A DNA stretch of 57,192 nt from an uncultured Clostridia bacterium. Its GTDB lineage: Bacteria; Bacillota; Clostridia; Oscillospirales; Ruminococcaceae. Both the position numbers and the translations under genes were made by a program. This document shows positions 43,753-50,908 of the stretch, one piece after another. The stretch spans positions 1 through 57,192 of the forward strand of contig CANRJB010000017.1 in NCBI GenBank assembly GCA_947630845.1, written 5' to 3'. The number at the start of each line of letters is the position of its first letter. The first letter of the stretch is position 1. Under the pieces are notes generated by a model. The model was not told the origin of the DNA. It saw nothing but the letters and a program-made list of their open reading frames with translations, and made no database searches.

Positions 43753-44873
43753 GAAAGTCTCCCCTTAAAATCCTCATAGCCGAATGTTTTCACGACCTCA
43801 TAGTGTCCGTCCGTATGCAGGATGCCAATATCCGGCAGGGGCATGCCGTTAAACGTGTTATTCTTCACCATCGAATAGATTGCCATGTCCTCAAAGCAAA
43901 GCTTGTCTCCGATATGCAGGGGGGTGTCAAAGCTATAGTCACCGATGATATCACCGGCAAGGCAGGTACGTGCAGAAAGTCGGTAATCATACGCTTTTTT
44001 GCCGGGCAGATCACTGCCATAGAGGGGAGGACGATAGGGCATTTCGAGAACATCCGGCATGTGACAGGCAGCAGAAGTGTCCAGAATGGCAATGTATGTT
44101 CCGTTGTGTACAATATCCAGTACCTGCGTGACAAGATATCCTGCATGCAGCGCAACTGCCTCACCCGGTTCCAAATACACCTGTACACCGTACCTCTGCG
44201 AAAACTCCCTGATAAGACGTTCAAGTAAGGAAATATCATAATCCTGTCTTGTGATATGATGCCCGCCGCCGAAATTCACCCACTTGCATCGGTGCAGATA
44301 ATCACCAAAATTCTTTTCAACAGCTGTAAGGGTCTGTTGCAGGGCATCGGCATTCTGTTCACAGAGGGTATGGAAATGCAGCCCGTCCACATCCGGAAAT
44401 TCCGGCAGTTCCTCCCGGCGCACCCCCAATCGTGAACATGGGGCACAGGGGTCATAAATCGCTGTATCCTGTGTGGAACATTCCGGATTGATGCGCAGTC
44501 CGATGCTCTTGCCTGCGCATCGTTCCCGGAATGATGTCAGCTGCCGCAGGGAATTGAACACAATGTGGTCAGCATACTGCAAAATTTCACCAATTTCTGT
44601 ATCCGTATATGCAGGTGAGTAAACATGTACTTCCCCCGGAAAATGCTGATGTCCGAGCCGGGCTTCATACAGTCCGCTTGCCGTTGTTCCGGCAAGATAC
44701 TTTGAGATCAGCGGATAGACGGAGAACATGGAAAATGCTTTCTGTGCAAGCAGGATTTTTGCGCCCGTGCGCTCCTGCACACCTTTCAGAATGTCAAGGT
44801 TCTGCAAAAGTTTCGCTTCATCCAGTACATAGGCAGGCGTTCTGATCTGTTCCAATACCGGAAATTTTACCAT
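43749..44873 (-). CDS. nspC: Carboxynorspermidine/carboxyspermidine decarboxylase
   Basis: 374 residues from ATG 44873, one base after the stop of the dehydrogenase gene; an upstream in-frame extension lies wholly inside that gene. Fold-type III PLP enzyme: Lys45 in LLAQKAFSMF is the PLP lysine, with FHTLCEQ and NFGGGHHITRQDYD as family segments. It decarboxylates carboxyspermidine to spermidine, the last step of the aspartate-semialdehyde route. Confidence 0.95.
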   Translation of the reverse strand: MVKFPVLEQIRTPAYVLDEAKLLQNLDILKGVQERTGAKILLAQKAFSMFSVYPLISKYLAGTTASGLYEARLGHQHFPGEVHVYSPAYTDTEIGEILQYADHIVFNSLRQLTSFRERCAGKSIGLRINPECSTQDTAIYDPCAPCSRLGVRREELPEFPDVDGLHFHTLCEQNADALQQTLTAVEKNFGDYLHRCKWVNFGGGHHITRQDYDISLLERLIREFSQRYGVQVYLEPGEAVALHAGYLVTQVLDIVHNGTYIAILDTSAACHMPDVLEMPYRPPLYGSDLPGKKAYDYRLSARTCLAGDIIGDYSFDTPLHIGDKLCFEDMAIYSMVKNNTFNGMPLPDIGILHTDGHYEVVKTFGYEDFKGRLS

Positions 44874-44874
44874 T

Positions 44875-46128
44875 TCAATCCACCAATACCGGATGCTCGT
44901 CCACGATCCACGGCAGACCGTATGCATTCAGCATCTCCATGTAAGGGTCAGGATCAAACTCCTCCACATTGAACACTCCTGCACCGCTCCATTTTCCGCT
45001 TGCAACAAGTGCTGTTCCGATCATTGCCGGAACTCCGGTCGTGTAGGAGACAGCCTGTGTCCCTGTCTCTCTGTAGCATTCCTGATGGTCGCAGATATTA
45101 TAAATGTAGATACTGCGTTCTTTTCCATCTTTGATACCGGTAAAGATGCAGCCGATGTTGGTCTTGCCGACGGTACGGGAACCGAGAGATGCAGGGTCGG
45201 GGAGCAGTGCTTTCAGAAATTTGATCGGAACGATCTCATGCCCCTCAAATTCAACAGGTGTTGTTCCCAGCATACCGACGTTTTGCAGACAGTTCATGTG
45301 CATCAGATAGCTCTGCCCGAAGGTCATGAAAAAGCGGATGCGCTTGACATGGGGAATGTTTTTGGCAAGTGATTCAATTTCTTCATGGTGCAGCAGATAC
45401 ATATCCTTCTTGCCGACACCGGCGAAATCATATTCACGTTTGATTGCCATGGGCTTTGTCTCCACCCAATGTCCATTTTCCCAATAGGAACCATTTGCGG
45501 AGACTTCACGCAGATTGATCTCGGGGTTGAAATTTGTGGCGAACGGATAACCGTGGTCGCCGCCGTTGCAGTCAAGAATGTCGATATTGTGGATCTCATC
45601 AAAATAATGTTTCAATGCATATGCCGTAAAGACCGAGGTCACACCGGGGTCAAAGCCCGTACCGAGCAAAGCAGTCAGTCCGGCTGCCTTGAATTTCTCC
45701 TGATATGCCCATTGCCATGAGTAGTCAAAGTAAGCTGTAAATCCCTTTTCTTTGCATCTTTTCTCATAGACTGCACGCCATGCCGGATCATCTGTGTCTT
45801 CTGCTTCATAGTTGGCAGTATCCACATAATTTGCGCCGCAGGCAAGGCAGGCATCCATGATGGTCAGATCCTGATAGGGCAGTGCCACATTCAGGACGGT
45901 ATGCGGTTGGAATGCCTTCATGAGGGCGGTCAGGGATTCAAGGCTGTCCGCATCGACAGTTGCCGTTGTGAGTCTGGCAGATGTTGTCGGCGCAAGTTTC
46001 GCTGCAAGGGCATCGCATTTGGAAACTGTCCGGCTTGCGATACAGATCTCTGTAAAGATGGGATTCTGACAGCATTTGTGGATGGCAACGGTTGCAACGC
46101 CGCCGCATCCGATGATCAGTAATTTCAT
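44875..46128 (-). CDS. Carboxyspermidine dehydrogenase (saccharopine dehydrogenase family)
   Basis: 417 residues. The NAD(P)-binding Rossmann start is LLIIGCGGVATVAIHKC, and the C-terminal domain is the saccharopine-reductase type (GTGFDPGVTSVFTAYALKHYFDE; DCNGGDHGYPFATNFNPEINL, in part). With nspC next door it is best read as CASDH, which joins putrescine to aspartate semialdehyde by reductive condensation. The common annotation Lys1 (saccharopine dehydrogenase) is less likely in this context. It lies 139 bp after speE, a gap holding a palindromic repeat. Confidence 0.9.
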   Translation of the reverse strand: MKLLIIGCGGVATVAIHKCCQNPIFTEICIASRTVSKCDALAAKLAPTTSARLTTATVDADSLESLTALMKAFQPHTVLNVALPYQDLTIMDACLACGANYVDTANYEAEDTDDPAWRAVYEKRCKEKGFTAYFDYSWQWAYQEKFKAAGLTALLGTGFDPGVTSVFTAYALKHYFDEIHNIDILDCNGGDHGYPFATNFNPEINLREVSANGSYWENGHWVETKPMAIKREYDFAGVGKKDMYLLHHEEIESLAKNIPHVKRIRFFMTFGQSYLMHMNCLQNVGMLGTTPVEFEGHEIVPIKFLKALLPDPASLGSRTVGKTNIGCIFTGIKDGKERSIYIYNICDHQECYRETGTQAVSYTTGVPAMIGTALVASGKWSGAGVFNVEEFDPDPYMEMLNAYGLPWIVDEHPVLVD

Positions 46129-46147
46129 AACAGACTCCTTTCATACT

Positions 46148-46199
46148 GTTTTCCTGTCCATCCTGTTAGGATGAACAGGAAAACGCCTGCTGTGCAGGC
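46148..46199. repeat. Intergenic palindromic repeat inside the polyamine operon
   Basis: GTTTTCCTGT-CATCCT pairs with AGGATG-ACAGGAAAAC (16 bp, one mismatch, 3-nt loop), directly followed by a second hairpin GCCTGC-TGT-GCAGGC (46185-46199). The two-hairpin order is the same as in the 18001-18091 block read on the other strand. Confidence 0.75.
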
Positions 46200-46267
46200 T
46201 AAGATCGACTGTGTCAATCAGTCCATGCGATTTTCTTCACCGACTGCGGCAGCACAGAAAATCAGCA

Positions 46268-47128
46268 TCAGCTCCTGCGTTCTTCCTCTTCGAGCAAGTC
46301 CTCAACATATTTGGGCAGCATAAATGCGCCCATATGCAGATTGGTGGTATAGTACCATGTCTGCAAACCTCTTGCCTTCCAGCGCATGGCATCGAGGTCG
46401 TGGAGAGGATGGTATTTTTTGGAGGCAAACCCGAAAAGCCAGTAACCGGACGGACAGGTAGGGATGTGCGCCTGATAGACCCGGCTGATGGGAAAGCTCC
46501 GGAACGCCTTGCGGTGCATGGCTCTGCACGCTTCTTCGTCCTCATCAAAGAATGGACTGCCATGCTGATAGACCATGATACCGTCGGAATGGAGGGCGTT
46601 ATAGCAACTCCCATAAAACTCCTTTGTAAAAAGCCCGGCGGTATGTCCGAGAGGGTCGGTGCTGTCGTTGATGATGAGGTCATACTCATCTTGCCGTCTG
46701 CGCAGAAAACGCAGCCCATCCCGGTAATAGACACGCACCCGTGGGTCATCCAGTCCCCTTGCATTGTCGGGAAAAAATTCCTGACAAACCCGTACAAATA
46801 GCTCATCCGGTTCTACAACATCAATTTCTTCGATCTCATCATAATAGGAAAGCTCACGGGCAACACCGCCGTCGCCGCCGCCGATGACCAACACCTTCCG
46901 GACATGTGGATGCACAGCCATCGGGACATGGACGATCATTTCGTCATAGGTAAACTCGTCCTTTTCGGAAAAAATCACAGAACCATCCGATGTGACGAAC
47001 CGACCAAATTCCTCGGACTCGAATACATCAATACGCTGAAAATCGCTCTCACCGGAGAATAGCTGTTTTTCCACCCGGATGGACATTTTCACACCATTGG
47101 TATGATATTCAGAAAACCAGAAATCCAT
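46268..47128 (-). CDS. speE: Spermidine synthase-like aminopropyltransferase
   Basis: 286 residues. The SAM-type Rossmann motif is VIGGGDGGVARE (81-92), with QRIDVFES, DEFTYDEMIVHVPM and IINDSTDPLG, the last carrying the catalytic Asp, as in SpeE enzymes. The classical enzyme uses decarboxylated SAM, yet no speD is present in the window and the operon already encodes a different route to spermidine. It may use an unlinked SpeD product or another aminopropyl acceptor. ATG 47128 (GGAAAGG eleven bases upstream) lies inside the first copy of the 104-bp leader repeat. Confidence 0.9.
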   Translation of the reverse strand: MDFWFSEYHTNGVKMSIRVEKQLFSGESDFQRIDVFESEEFGRFVTSDGSVIFSEKDEFTYDEMIVHVPMAVHPHVRKVLVIGGGDGGVARELSYYDEIEEIDVVEPDELFVRVCQEFFPDNARGLDDPRVRVYYRDGLRFLRRRQDEYDLIINDSTDPLGHTAGLFTKEFYGSCYNALHSDGIMVYQHGSPFFDEDEEACRAMHRKAFRSFPISRVYQAHIPTCPSGYWLFGFASKKYHPLHDLDAMRWKARGLQTWYYTTNLHMGAFMLPKYVEDLLEEEERRS

Positions 47129-47370
47129 ATTGTATATTACCTTTCCAACAATATCTGCGACTTTTGTGCCGAAGGCACATTAGGAGCAGACTCGGCTTGC
47201 GCCGCCCGGCGCTCAGAAAACCTGAAATCCAAATTGCATATTACCTTTCCAACATCACCTGCGACTTTTGTGCCGAAGGCACATTAGGAGCAGACTCGGC
47301 TTGCGCCGCCCGGCGCTCAGAAAACCTGAAATCCGATTGTATATTACCTTTCCAACATCACCTGCGACTT
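47110..47370 (-). repeat. 104-bp tandem repeat covering the speE start (2.5 copies)
   Basis: Period 104: equivalent sites at 47110, 47214 and 47318, the third copy stopping near 47370. Copies 1 and 2 are nearly identical from 47153 on. Each copy carries on the minus strand GGAAAGG, an 11-nt spacer, a start-like codon and GGATTTC-GGTTTTCTGA. Copy 1 has ATG (speE), copy 2 TTG, and copy 3 has lost the codon by a one-base deletion. Two small hairpins, GCGCC-GGGC-GGCGC and TGTGCC-TTC-GGCACA, occur in the full copies. It fills most of the speA-speE gap. Confidence 0.92.
47137..47232 (-). CDS. Upstream reading frame made by the leader repeat
   Basis: A 31-codon frame starting with TTG (47232) at the exact place of the speE ATG in the neighbouring copy, with the same GGAAAGG site. 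It begins (M)DFRFSE, against MDFWFSE in speE, and ends at TAA (47139-47137), eight bases before the speE ATG. It is out of frame with speE. If translated, its termination could feed re-initiation at speE. Translation is not shown; it may be a by-product of the duplication. Confidence 0.4.
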   Translation of the reverse strand: MDFRFSERRAAQAESAPNVPSAQKSQILLER

Positions 47371-47412
47371 ATGCACCGCCCGACACTGGGACAAGGTTCG
47401 CATTCATCCTGA

Positions 47413-48870
47413 CTACTTCAGCACATTCAGACGTTCCAGTGCCGTATCCTCAAACCCCTGCATGGAGCATCCCTTTTCCTTTGCATAGAGAATGTAGTCC
47501 ACAATCTCATCCGTTACCATTTCACCCGGCGCAAGAATTGGAATTCCCGGCGGATAACACATCACAAATTCTGCGCAAATACGACCAGAAGTCTGGCGGA
47601 TGGGGATCAGCTCCTTTTCCGCATAAAATGCTTTCTGGGGCGTTGCAGCAACAATGGGCGTGATGTATTCCGCATTGTGCAAACGGGATGTCTCACGGGA
47701 ATACAGCCGCTTGATGTCCTCAAGCGCACCTACAAGCCGTTCAATGTCCTGTATCCGGTCACCGATGGAAATATAGGCAAGAATATTGCCGATATCTCCG
47801 AATTCGATCTGGATGTCATATTCATCCCGCAGAAGATCATAGACTTCGATGCCGGTCAGCCCCGTATCCCGTGTGTAGACCGACAGCTTTGTCACATCAT
47901 AATCATAGATGCTCCGTCCGTTGATGATGTCCTTTCCATAGGCATAATATCCCCCGATGGAGTTGATCTCCTCACGGGCATACTCTGCCATTGCACTCAC
48001 CTTCGCAAAACTCTCATGCCCTCGCAGTGCCAGATTACGCCGGGATATGTCAAGACTCGACAACAGCAGATAAGATGCACTTGTGGTCTGCGTGAGATTG
48101 ATGATTTGTTCTACATAGCGTGTGTTGACAGTGGAATTGAGCAGCAGGAGAGAACTTTGTGTCAGACTGCCTCCGGATTTATGCATCGAAATTGCTGACA
48201 TGTCTGCGCCTGCCTCCATCGCCGAGACAGGCAGCTCCTCATGAAACGACAGATGTGTTCCATGCGCCTCGTCCACAAGCACTATCATCCCATGCGCATG
48301 GGCAATCTCCACAATTCCCCGTAAATCAGAGCAGATGCCGTAATATGTCGGATTATTGACAAAAACTGCCGTTGCATCCGGATGTGCAAGGATCGCCTTC
48401 TCTACATCCGACAGCTCCATCCCAAGTGCAATACCGATATGCGCATCCACGTCCGGATTGACATAAACCGGCTCTGCACCGCAGAGTACAAGCGCATTGA
48501 TCGCACTCCGGTGGACATTCCGGGGCATGATGAGTTTGTCTCCGGCTTTGCATGCCGTAAGCACCATCGTCTGGACGGATGAGGTTGTCCCCCCCACCAT
48601 AAAAAATGCATGTGCTGCACCAAATGCATCCGCCGCAAGCTCTTCTGCCTCTGCAATGACCGAAACCGGATGACAGAGATTGTCCAATGGTTTCATAGAG
48701 TTGACATCAAGGCTGACACACTGTTCCCCAAGAAGCTTGACCAGCTCCGGATTGCCCCTGCCACGCTTATGTCCGGGCACATCAAAGGGAACGACCCTTT
48801 GCCGCCGGAAGTGTTGCAGAGCTTCATAAAGCGGTGCAGATTTCTGTTTTTCGAGATTCATGCCCATCAT
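47413..48870 (-). CDS. speA: Arginine decarboxylase (Orn/Lys/Arg decarboxylase, short form)
   Basis: 485 residues, fold-type I PLP enzyme of the lysine/ornithine/arginine decarboxylase group lacking the N-terminal wing domain, as in Bacillus SpeA. PLP lysine Lys231 lies in ISMHKSGGS, and VDEAHGTHL (199-207) holds the cofactor Asp. Arginine is favoured over lysine or ornithine because agmatine-using genes follow in the operon; sequence alone would not decide. First gene of the polyamine operon. ATG 48870 or 48867 can serve; the ribosome site (AGGAACGG) is weak. Confidence 0.9.
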   Translation of the reverse strand: MMGMNLEKQKSAPLYEALQHFRRQRVVPFDVPGHKRGRGNPELVKLLGEQCVSLDVNSMKPLDNLCHPVSVIAEAEELAADAFGAAHAFFMVGGTTSSVQTMVLTACKAGDKLIMPRNVHRSAINALVLCGAEPVYVNPDVDAHIGIALGMELSDVEKAILAHPDATAVFVNNPTYYGICSDLRGIVEIAHAHGMIVLVDEAHGTHLSFHEELPVSAMEAGADMSAISMHKSGGSLTQSSLLLLNSTVNTRYVEQIINLTQTTSASYLLLSSLDISRRNLALRGHESFAKVSAMAEYAREEINSIGGYYAYGKDIINGRSIYDYDVTKLSVYTRDTGLTGIEVYDLLRDEYDIQIEFGDIGNILAYISIGDRIQDIERLVGALEDIKRLYSRETSRLHNAEYITPIVAATPQKAFYAEKELIPIRQTSGRICAEFVMCYPPGIPILAPGEMVTDEIVDYILYAKEKGCSMQGFEDTALERLNVLK

Positions 48871-48946
48871 CCGTTCCTGAAAAATAAGCAGACAAGACCA
48901 TCCATACGGTCCTGTCTGTCATACTGCTATTCCGTACACGAAACAT
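48824..48946 (-). CDS. Candidate Arg-containing leader ORF overlapping speA
   Basis: A 40-codon frame whose ATG (48946) lies only four bases after the -10 box, so its message would be nearly leaderless. It begins MFRVRNSSMTDR, with Arg at codons 3, 5 and 12, and ends inside speA in another frame. It runs through the hairpin at 48889-48918. A role in arginine-sensitive attenuation is possible but rests only on position and codon content. Confidence 0.35.
   Translation of the reverse strand: MFRVRNSSMTDRTVWMVLSAYFSGTDDGHESRKTEICTAL
48880..48918 (-). promoter_or_regulatory. Terminator-like hairpin in the speA leader
   Basis: On the minus strand CAGACAGGACC and GGTCTTGTCTG pair (11 bp with G-U) around an 8-nt loop and are followed by CTTATTTTT, ten bases before speA. 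A terminator shape between promoter and gene points to attenuation. Confidence 0.5.
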
Positions 48947-48950
48947 GTAT

Positions 48951-48979
48951 ATTATAGCATAGTTTTGGCGATTTGTCAA
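48951..48979 (-). promoter_or_regulatory. Sigma-A promoter of the polyamine operon
   Basis: On the minus strand TTGACA (48979-48974), a 17-bp spacer with TGC before the -10, and TATAAT (48956-48951): both boxes at consensus. Divergent from the rubrerythrin promoter. Confidence 0.92.
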
Positions 48980-49027
48980 GTACTTCAAAAAAGAAAAGCC
49001 CTGATTTTACCGCAAGCAAATTGAGCC

Positions 49028-49056
49028 TTTACAAAACGCTGAAAATGTGATATAAT
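49028..49056 (+). promoter_or_regulatory. Sigma-A promoter of rubrerythrin
   Basis: TTTACA (49028-49033), a 17-bp spacer and TATAAT (49051-49056). The leader to the rubrerythrin start is about 240 nt and includes a palindromic repeat and a short ORF. No PerR box is evident. Confidence 0.85.
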
Positions 49057-49148
49057 GAAACAGGAGATCGGCAACAACATACCCGCCAACAGCAGACCGC
49101 ATCTGCTATGAATGAAAATTGAATGGATCATAGTACAATGCGACATAC

Positions 49149-49188
49149 TAATACTGATTTTCTGCCATCTCAATAGGATAACAGGATC
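49149..49188. repeat. Intergenic palindromic repeat, degenerate copy
   Basis: AATACTGATTTTCTGCCATC carries the common left edge of the family, followed by TCAATAGGATAACAGGATC. The right arm is imperfect (CCATC-TC against AGGATAACAGG). It lies in the rubrerythrin leader. Confidence 0.55.
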
Positions 49189-49249
49189 AAGTTTACGCTG
49201 CTCCCGAACAATTGTCTTAGTCAATACATCAACAGAGGAGCAATATAAT

Positions 49250-49279
49250 ATGGCAAAATGCTGTAACCCAGCTTTTTGA
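49250..49279 (+). CDS. Candidate nine-residue Cys-Cys peptide MAKCCNPAF
   Basis: A nine-codon ORF with a strong ribosome site (AGAGGAG, nine bases before ATG) in the rubrerythrin leader, ending 25 bp before the rubrerythrin ATG. Two adjacent Cys codons suggest either a leader peptide sensing cysteine or redox state, or a small metal-binding peptide. Too short to judge by homology. Confidence 0.5.
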   Translation: MAKCCNPAF

Positions 49280-49304
49280 TAAATCAGATACGGAGGTCAT
49301 GACA

Positions 49305-49847
49305 ATGGAAAACAAGTACACCGGCACCAAAACCGAACAAAACCTGCTTGCTGCATTTGCAGGCGAATCGCAGGCATCTGTCAAGTATGGCTACTTTGCC
49401 AGCAAGGCAAAGAAGGATGGTTATCAGCAGATCGCAGCCATCTTCGAGGAAACGGCAGGCAATGAGAAGGAACATGCCAAGCTCTGGTTCAAGGAGCTGC
49501 ACAACGGTATGCCCGACACTCCTGCCAATCTGCAAGCTGCTGCCGACGGCGAAAATTACGAATGGACAGATATGTATGAGGGCTTTGCCAAGGATGCGGA
49601 AGCAGAAGGCTTCACAGAACTTGCTGCAAAATTCCGTATGGTCGCTGCCATTGAGAAATGCCATGAGGAACGTTACCGCAAACTGTTGAAGAACATTGAA
49701 GATGCAGTTGTATTCTCCAAGGAAGGCGATGCTGTCTGGATCTGCCGCAACTGCGGTCACGTGGTCGTAGGCAAACAGGCACCGGAGGTATGTCCGGTCT
49801 GCGCACATCCGCAAAGCTATTTTGAGATCAAAGCCGAAAACTATTGA
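49305..49847 (+). CDS. Rubrerythrin
   Basis: 180 residues from ATG 49305 (GGAGGT eight bases upstream; an ATG two codons earlier is too close). A four-helix di-iron domain shows [14 protein letters not shown] and [15 protein letters not shown] with the Glu and His ligands, and a C-terminal rubredoxin-like zinc/iron site shows WICRNCGH and EVCPVCAHP. It reduces hydrogen peroxide to water using electrons from rubredoxin or NADH systems, a main peroxide defence of anaerobes. Own promoter, terminator at 49934-49981. Confidence 0.95.
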   Translation: MENKYTGTKTEQNLLAAFAGESQASVKYGYFASKAKKDGYQQIAAIFEETAGNEKEHAKLWFKELHNGMPDTPANLQAAADGENYEWTDMYEGFAKDAEAEGFTELAAKFRMVAAIEKCHEERYRKLLKNIEDAVVFSKEGDAVWICRNCGHVVVGKQAPEVCPVCAHPQSYFEIKAENY

Positions 49848-49862
49848 TGTGATACGATTGCT

Positions 49863-49900
49863 CCACCATCCTATTGAAACGGGATGACAGAGAAGCGCAA
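49863..49900. repeat. Intergenic palindromic repeat, degenerate copy
   Basis: CCACCATCCTATTG and GGGATGACAGAGAAGCG preserve the CATCC/GGATG arms of the family around a short loop; the right flank is altered. It lies between rubrerythrin and its terminator. Confidence 0.5.
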
Positions 49901-49933
49901 CAGACGTTTCTCCGGCACCTGACTCATAAAAAT

Positions 49934-49981
49934 CAGCATACCCTGCCTGACACAGCATGCGCTGTCTGGCAGGGTATGCTG
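49934..49981 (+). terminator. Terminator of rubrerythrin
   Basis: CAGCATACCCTGCC-GACACAGC pairs with GCTGTC-GGCAGGGTATGCTG, a stem of about 22 bp with one mismatch and a 4-nt loop. There is no clear T-run, so stability of the stem is the argument. Confidence 0.65.
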
Positions 49982-50090
49982 TGTCATGAAACAAAAAGCC
50001 TCATAAAATGCACAATTTTTCCCATTTGTTTTATCAATCTTCCACAAATCTTAAACAAATGAAAATCAGGTGAAATCCACAAGAAAACGC

Positions 50091-50119
50091 TTGCAAATCC
50101 GGTTCTGCTATGCTATAAT
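50091..50119 (+). promoter_or_regulatory. Sigma-A promoter of the small alarmone synthetase
   Basis: TTGCAA (50091-50096), a 17-bp spacer ending TGC, and TATAAT (50114-50119), about 30 bp before the ATG at 50149. Confidence 0.87.
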
Positions 50120-50148
50120 AGAAAAAATAATTGAGGGAGGAATTGCAG

Positions 50149-50820
50149 ATGGATGAGCAAAGCTTTATCATTGACACCATTGAAAAGGTCGTACCGAATC
50201 ATCATGAACAGGTGATGTCAGCCTTCTATGAATTTCTGGAGCTGGAACATCTCTATGAATCCGCTGCAGAAACCGTCAAAACGCAGCTCAATATCTATGA
50301 CAACGAATTTTCCATAAAATTCCAGCGTAACCCCATCCATGGCATTGAAAGCCGTATCAAATCGCCGCAGAGCATTATTGAAAAACTCAATCGCAAAGGA
50401 TGCCCTCTGAGTGCCGCATCTGCACGAGAAAACCTGACAGACATTGCCGGCATCCGGGTGGTGTGCTATTATGTGGACGATATCTATGCAATTGCAGAAA
50501 TGCTGTCGCTTCGGGAAGATGTTCACATTGTCAAAGTCAAAGATTACATACGTAACCCCAAGCCATCCGGTTACCGCAGTATGCATCTGATCCTGATGGT
50601 GCCGGTCTATCTGTCCACAAGCCGGAAAGAAGTGCCGGTGGAACTCCAGATCCGTACCATTGGCATGGATTTCTGGGCATCACTGGAGCATCAGCTCCGC
50701 TATAAAACAAATGCCAAAGTACCGGAGGAGATGAGCAGAGAATTACAGGAGCTGTCCCATTCCATTTCGGATATGGACAACAGGATGCAGGAATTCTATG
50801 ACAAGATCAATGGACTGTAA
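50149..50820 (+). CDS. Small alarmone synthetase (RelQ-like GTP pyrophosphokinase)
   Basis: 223 residues from ATG 50149, with GGGAGG nine bases upstream. Single-domain RelA/SpoT synthetase: SRIKSPQSIIEKL, LTDIAGIRVVCYYVDDIYAIAEML, DYIRNPKPSGYRSMHLI and EVPVELQIRT(I)GMDFWASLEHQL are the family landmarks (short forms IAGIRV, GYRSMH, ELQIRT). There is no hydrolase, TGS or ACT domain. It makes (p)ppGpp from ATP and GTP/GDP; RelQ-type enzymes respond mainly to transcription and cell-envelope stress. Confidence 0.92.
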   Translation: MDEQSFIIDTIEKVVPNHHEQVMSAFYEFLELEHLYESAAETVKTQLNIYDNEFSIKFQRNPIHGIESRIKSPQSIIEKLNRKGCPLSAASARENLTDIAGIRVVCYYVDDIYAIAEMLSLREDVHIVKVKDYIRNPKPSGYRSMHLILMVPVYLSTSRKEVPVELQIRTIGMDFWASLEHQLRYKTNAKVPEEMSRELQELSHSISDMDNRMQEFYDKINGL

Positions 50821-50865
50821 TGATACCAATTTCCTGCCAACTTCCCGACAGGATGAGGGAGACTC
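50820..50865. repeat. Intergenic palindromic repeat, degenerate copy
   Basis: TGATACCAATTTCCTGCCAAC carries the left edge of the family (compare CTGATACCCATTTCC at 8982) and CAGGATGAGGGAGACT follows; pairing is poor. It lies between the alarmone synthetase and the decayed kinase. Confidence 0.45.
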
Positions 50866-50908
50866 CTTATGACATATCATAAACAGCCCCATCCGAAGAT
50901 GAGACTGT

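Noticed and set aside
44875-46128. Lysine biosynthesis or degradation saccharopine dehydrogenase
   Set aside because: The gene lies between speE and nspC in a polyamine operon, so carboxyspermidine dehydrogenase fits better.
47110-47370. CRISPR array
   Set aside because: The 104-bp units are contiguous without unique spacers and include the speE start; no cas genes are present.
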